DNA of 8,003 nucleotides from Candidatus Yonathbacteria bacterium RIFOXYC2_FULL_47_9 (GTDB lineage: Bacteria > Patescibacteriota > Minisyncoccia > Phycocordibacterales > UBA1550): positions 1 through 8,003 of the forward strand of contig MHUY01000021.1 of the NCBI GenBank assembly GCA_001825115.1, read 5' to 3'. The notes under the pieces are model-generated. The model had not been told where the DNA came from. It did not search any database and was given only the letters and a program-made list of their open reading frames with translations. The translations under genes and the position numbers were made by a program. Shown piece after piece: positions 7,109 through 8,003 of this stretch (its first letter is position 1; each line of letters starts with the position of its first letter).

Positions 7109-7155
7109 CCACTTCATCCCACTTAATGTATATTATATAGCACTTTGCCCCACTC
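7109..7155 (-). promoter_or_regulatory. Candidate MraZ operator: four GTGG-type boxes in helical phase
   Basis: Read on the - strand, four related hexamers occur: GAGTGG (7150-7155), AAGTGC (7140-7145), AAGTGG (7119-7124) and AAGTGG (7109-7114). Their spacings are 10, 21 and 10 bases, so all lie on about the same face of the helix. The boxes flank the -10 hexamer, and the first touches the -35. MraZ in other bacteria is known to bind direct repeats of short GTG/TGGG-type boxes at about 10-bp period upstream of mraZ. The site is therefore inferred to be the autoregulatory operator of this dcw operon. No binding has been shown. Confidence 0.65.
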
Positions 7156-7160
7156 TACAA
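7132..7160 (-). promoter_or_regulatory. Promoter of the mraZ-rsmH-ftsL-ftsI-murF operon
   Basis: On the - strand a perfect -10 TATAAT (7132-7137) is preceded by 17 bases and a -35 TTGTAG (7155-7160), which matches TTGACA at only three positions. Transcription would start near 7125, giving a leader of about 35 bases to the ATG at 7090. The AT-rich stretch just upstream (7161-7171) could act as an UP element. The weak -35 fits a promoter whose output is set by regulators. Confidence 0.75.
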
Positions 7161-7176
7161 CTATTTTTAACACTAG

Positions 7177-7185
7177 TTATCCACA
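7177..7185 (+). promoter_or_regulatory. Consensus DnaA box upstream of the mraZ promoter
   Basis: TTATCCACA matches the strict DnaA-box consensus TTATNCACA. It sits between the terminator at 7198-7224 and the -35 at 7155-7160, a spacing at which DnaA could act as a transcription factor. An exact 9-mer is expected well under once by chance in 8 kb. Only one box is seen, with no AT-rich unwinding region, so a replication origin is not supported. Confidence 0.45.
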
Positions 7186-7197
7186 GCCCCTATAAAG

Positions 7198-7224
7198 AAA
7201 AAAGCCCGATATTACTGGGCTTTT
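7198..7224 (-). terminator. Rho-independent terminator after the 84-residue protein gene
   Basis: An 8-bp stem, AAAAGCCC (7200-7207) with GGGCTTTT (7217-7224), closes a 9-base loop. On the - strand the stem runs into TTTTTTCTTT, a good U-tract. It begins 20 bases after the stop of the small gene at 7245 and ahead of the mraZ promoter, so it isolates the dcw operon from upstream transcription. Confidence 0.85.
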
Positions 7225-7244
7225 AAAAGAAACTTGATGATTGT

Positions 7245-7499
7245 TTATCCAGGGATCTCGGTAGATAGATCGATCTCAAAATTTTCATGAACTTCCCTGA
7301 CAAATGTCCGGATAGCTTCTTCGACTTTTTCGGGAATCTCGTCAATATCAAAAAAATCAAGAGGGCTAGATTGGTCGAGTAAATCGCCAACTGCTTCTTC
7401 CACCTTTTCCCAGAGTGCGACAACTTCATCTTGATGACTCAGATGACGAACACGCCCGTTTTCCATAAAACTTCTCAGGTCCGAAACTTTCATGGCCAT
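7245..7499 (-). CDS. Small acidic protein of unknown function (84 residues)
   Basis: I do not recognise this family. The protein starts MAMKVSDLRSFM and is acidic (21 Asp/Glu against 8 Lys/Arg). It has amphipathic helix-like segments at about 24-42 and 54-74 separated by a SSPLDFFDIDEIP linker. There is no signal peptide, membrane segment or cysteine. It would be a soluble, mostly helical cytoplasmic protein. It is supported as a gene by its own promoter (7538-7565), a strong Shine-Dalgarno (7508-7512, 8 bases from the ATG at 7499) and a terminator 20 bases after the stop. That makes it a single-gene unit between lysS and the dcw operon. The ATG at 7493 is possible but would be 14 bases from the Shine-Dalgarno. 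A regulatory or toxin/antitoxin role cannot be argued from sequence, and no partner gene is adjacent. Confidence 0.8.
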   Translation of the reverse strand: MAMKVSDLRSFMENGRVRHLSHQDEVVALWEKVEEAVGDLLDQSSPLDFFDIDEIPEKVEEAIRTFVREVHENFEIDLSTEIPG

Positions 7500-7507
7500 G
7501 ACAATCC

Positions 7508-7512
7508 CCTCC
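7508..7512 (-). promoter_or_regulatory. Shine-Dalgarno of the 84-residue protein gene
   Basis: GGAGG on the - strand, in a longer G-rich run, lies 8 bases before the ATG at 7499. It is the only strong Shine-Dalgarno placed at a good distance from a start in this window, and it decides the start of the small gene. Confidence 0.8.
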
Positions 7513-7522
7513 CCATAAAAAG

Positions 7523-7552
7523 AAAAATGCTATGGAAATCATAGCATTTTTT
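7523..7552 (-). terminator. Rho-independent terminator of lysS
   Basis: A perfect 12-bp stem (7523-7534 with 7540-7551) closes a 5-base loop. On the - strand the stem ends CATAGCATTTTT and runs on into CTTTTT. It starts 20 bases after the lysS stop at 7572. The + strand reading also ends in a T-run, so it could work both ways, although no + strand gene ends here. The first arm also contains the -10 of the next gene's promoter. Confidence 0.85.
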
Positions 7553-7565
7553 ACAAAAAAGTCAA
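7538..7565 (-). promoter_or_regulatory. Promoter of the 84-residue protein gene, overlapping the lysS terminator
   Basis: On the - strand TTGACT (7560-7565, 5 of 6 to consensus), a 16-base spacer and TATGAT (7538-7543, 5 of 6) preceded by TG (extended -10) form a good sigma70-type promoter. The -35 begins 6 bases after the lysS stop. Transcription would start near 7531, inside the hairpin, so the new transcript carries only its second arm and the terminator cannot form on it. Confidence 0.75.
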
Positions 7566-7571
7566 GTATGT

Positions 7572-8003
7572 TTACTCCTCCTTAGGGCGCACAAGGGGAA
7601 ACATCTGTACTTCGCGAATCGGCTTATCCGACAAAAAGGCAAACAGACGCTCTCCAAAACCAAACCCGCATGTCGGCGGCATTCCGTGCTCAAGCATTTC
7701 GACAAAATCCCAATCTGCCATCATTGCCTCTTCGTCACCGGCCGCAAGAAGTTCTTGCTGTACCTCAAATCTTTTTCTCTGATCTAATGGGTCGTTAAGT
7801 TCGCTATACCCCTTACCGATTTCACTACCTGCAAGAATTGGTTGAAAGATTTGCGCCGTCGTACCGTCGAGGTTTTTCTTTGCGAGTGGTGCGACGAGAA
7901 GTGGGTGGTTAACGAGGAACGCTGGACCAGAAATATTTTTACGGCAATATTTCCAGAGCGTATCAATGAGGCGTTCACGATTAGCCCCCTCGTATTTAAC
8001 TTT
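7572..8003 (-). CDS. lysS: Lysyl-tRNA synthetase, class II, C-terminal part (5' end outside window)
   Basis: Translating the - strand from the window edge gives 143 residues ending FPLVRPKEE and a TAA at 7572-7574. The enzyme charges tRNA-Lys with lysine in the cytoplasm. The visible part is the end of the class II catalytic core: NHPLLVAPLAKK, then GSEIGKGYSELNDPLDQRKRFE, GDEEAMMADWDFVEMLEHGMPPT, and motif 3 GFGFGERLFAFL with the ATP-binding Arg, then REVQMFPLVRP. YSELNDP, QRxRFE, GMPPT and the FPLxRP ending are hallmarks of bacterial LysRS. Motif 3 reads GFGFGER, where many LysRS have GIGIDR, and this may be a lineage variant. AspRS and AsnRS share motif 3 but not these other blocks. The start, anticodon-binding domain and motifs 1 and 2 lie beyond the window. 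Confidence 0.93.
   Translation of the reverse strand, partial: KVKYEGANRERLIDTLWKYCRKNISGPAFLVNHPLLVAPLAKKNLDGTTAQIFQPILAGSEIGKGYSELNDPLDQRKRFEVQQELLAAGDEEAMMADWDFVEMLEHGMPPTCGFGFGERLFAFLSDKPIREVQMFPLVRPKEE

Noticed and set aside
7177..7185. A replication origin
   Set aside because: There is one DnaA box only, with no cluster, no AT-rich unwinding element and no dnaA or dnaN nearby.
6501..7226. A 241-codon + strand open frame
   Set aside because: It lies antisense to rsmH and mraZ, which have clear family motifs, and it crosses the mraZ control region. Its Ser/Pro-rich content is typical of an antisense shadow.
1..8003. CRISPR arrays, insertion sequences or long direct repeats
   Set aside because: None were seen on reading both strands. 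The only repeats are short hairpins and the operator boxes listed.

Overview
The window is a piece of bacterial chromosome that reads most like a Patescibacteria/CPR genome, probably Parcubacteria-type. This rests on family traits, not a search. The MurF-like ligase lacks the usual N-terminal UDP-binding domain. FtsI has an 'RGTIFF' segment where most bacteria have RGxIxDRxG, and RsmH has PLLMTF where most have PLDMRM. Genes are tightly packed and most lack a Shine-Dalgarno sequence. TGA is used as a stop by the leftmost gene fragment.

Left part (1-583, + strand): the C-terminal end of an unrecognised protein (to 256), a strong rho-independent hairpin (277-301), about 200 bases with little in them, a sigma70-type promoter, and a tRNA-Glu with anticodon CUC (508-582, CCA encoded). 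Four bases after the tRNA a GTG opens a 591-codon, AT-rich gene for an OLD-family ATPase/TOPRIM nuclease (587-2362), a family linked to phage defence. It looks like an accessory gene placed between the tRNA and the end of the cell-wall cluster.

Central part (2432-7090, - strand): a compact division and cell-wall (dcw) operon read right to left: mraZ, rsmH, an ftsL-like gene, ftsI and murF. Junctions are 3 nt, 12 nt, a 1-nt TAATG overlap and 1 nt, so the genes are probably co-transcribed and some translationally coupled. The cluster stops at murF, where it meets the OLD gene tail to tail. MraZ would control the operon, RsmH methylates 16S rRNA, FtsL/FtsI act at the septum, and MurF completes the peptidoglycan precursor.

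Control region (7109-7224): a perfect TATAAT -10 box, four GTGG-like boxes at 10/21/10-bp spacing that look like the MraZ operator, a consensus DnaA box just upstream, and a terminator that shields the operon from the gene before it.

Right part (7245-8003, - strand): an 84-residue acidic protein of unknown function with a good Shine-Dalgarno, its promoter overlapping the terminator hairpin of the preceding gene, and the C-terminal 143 residues of lysyl-tRNA synthetase, cut by the window end. The most rewarding places for a second look are the mraZ control region, the terminator/promoter overlap at 7523-7565, and the tRNA-Glu/OLD junction.
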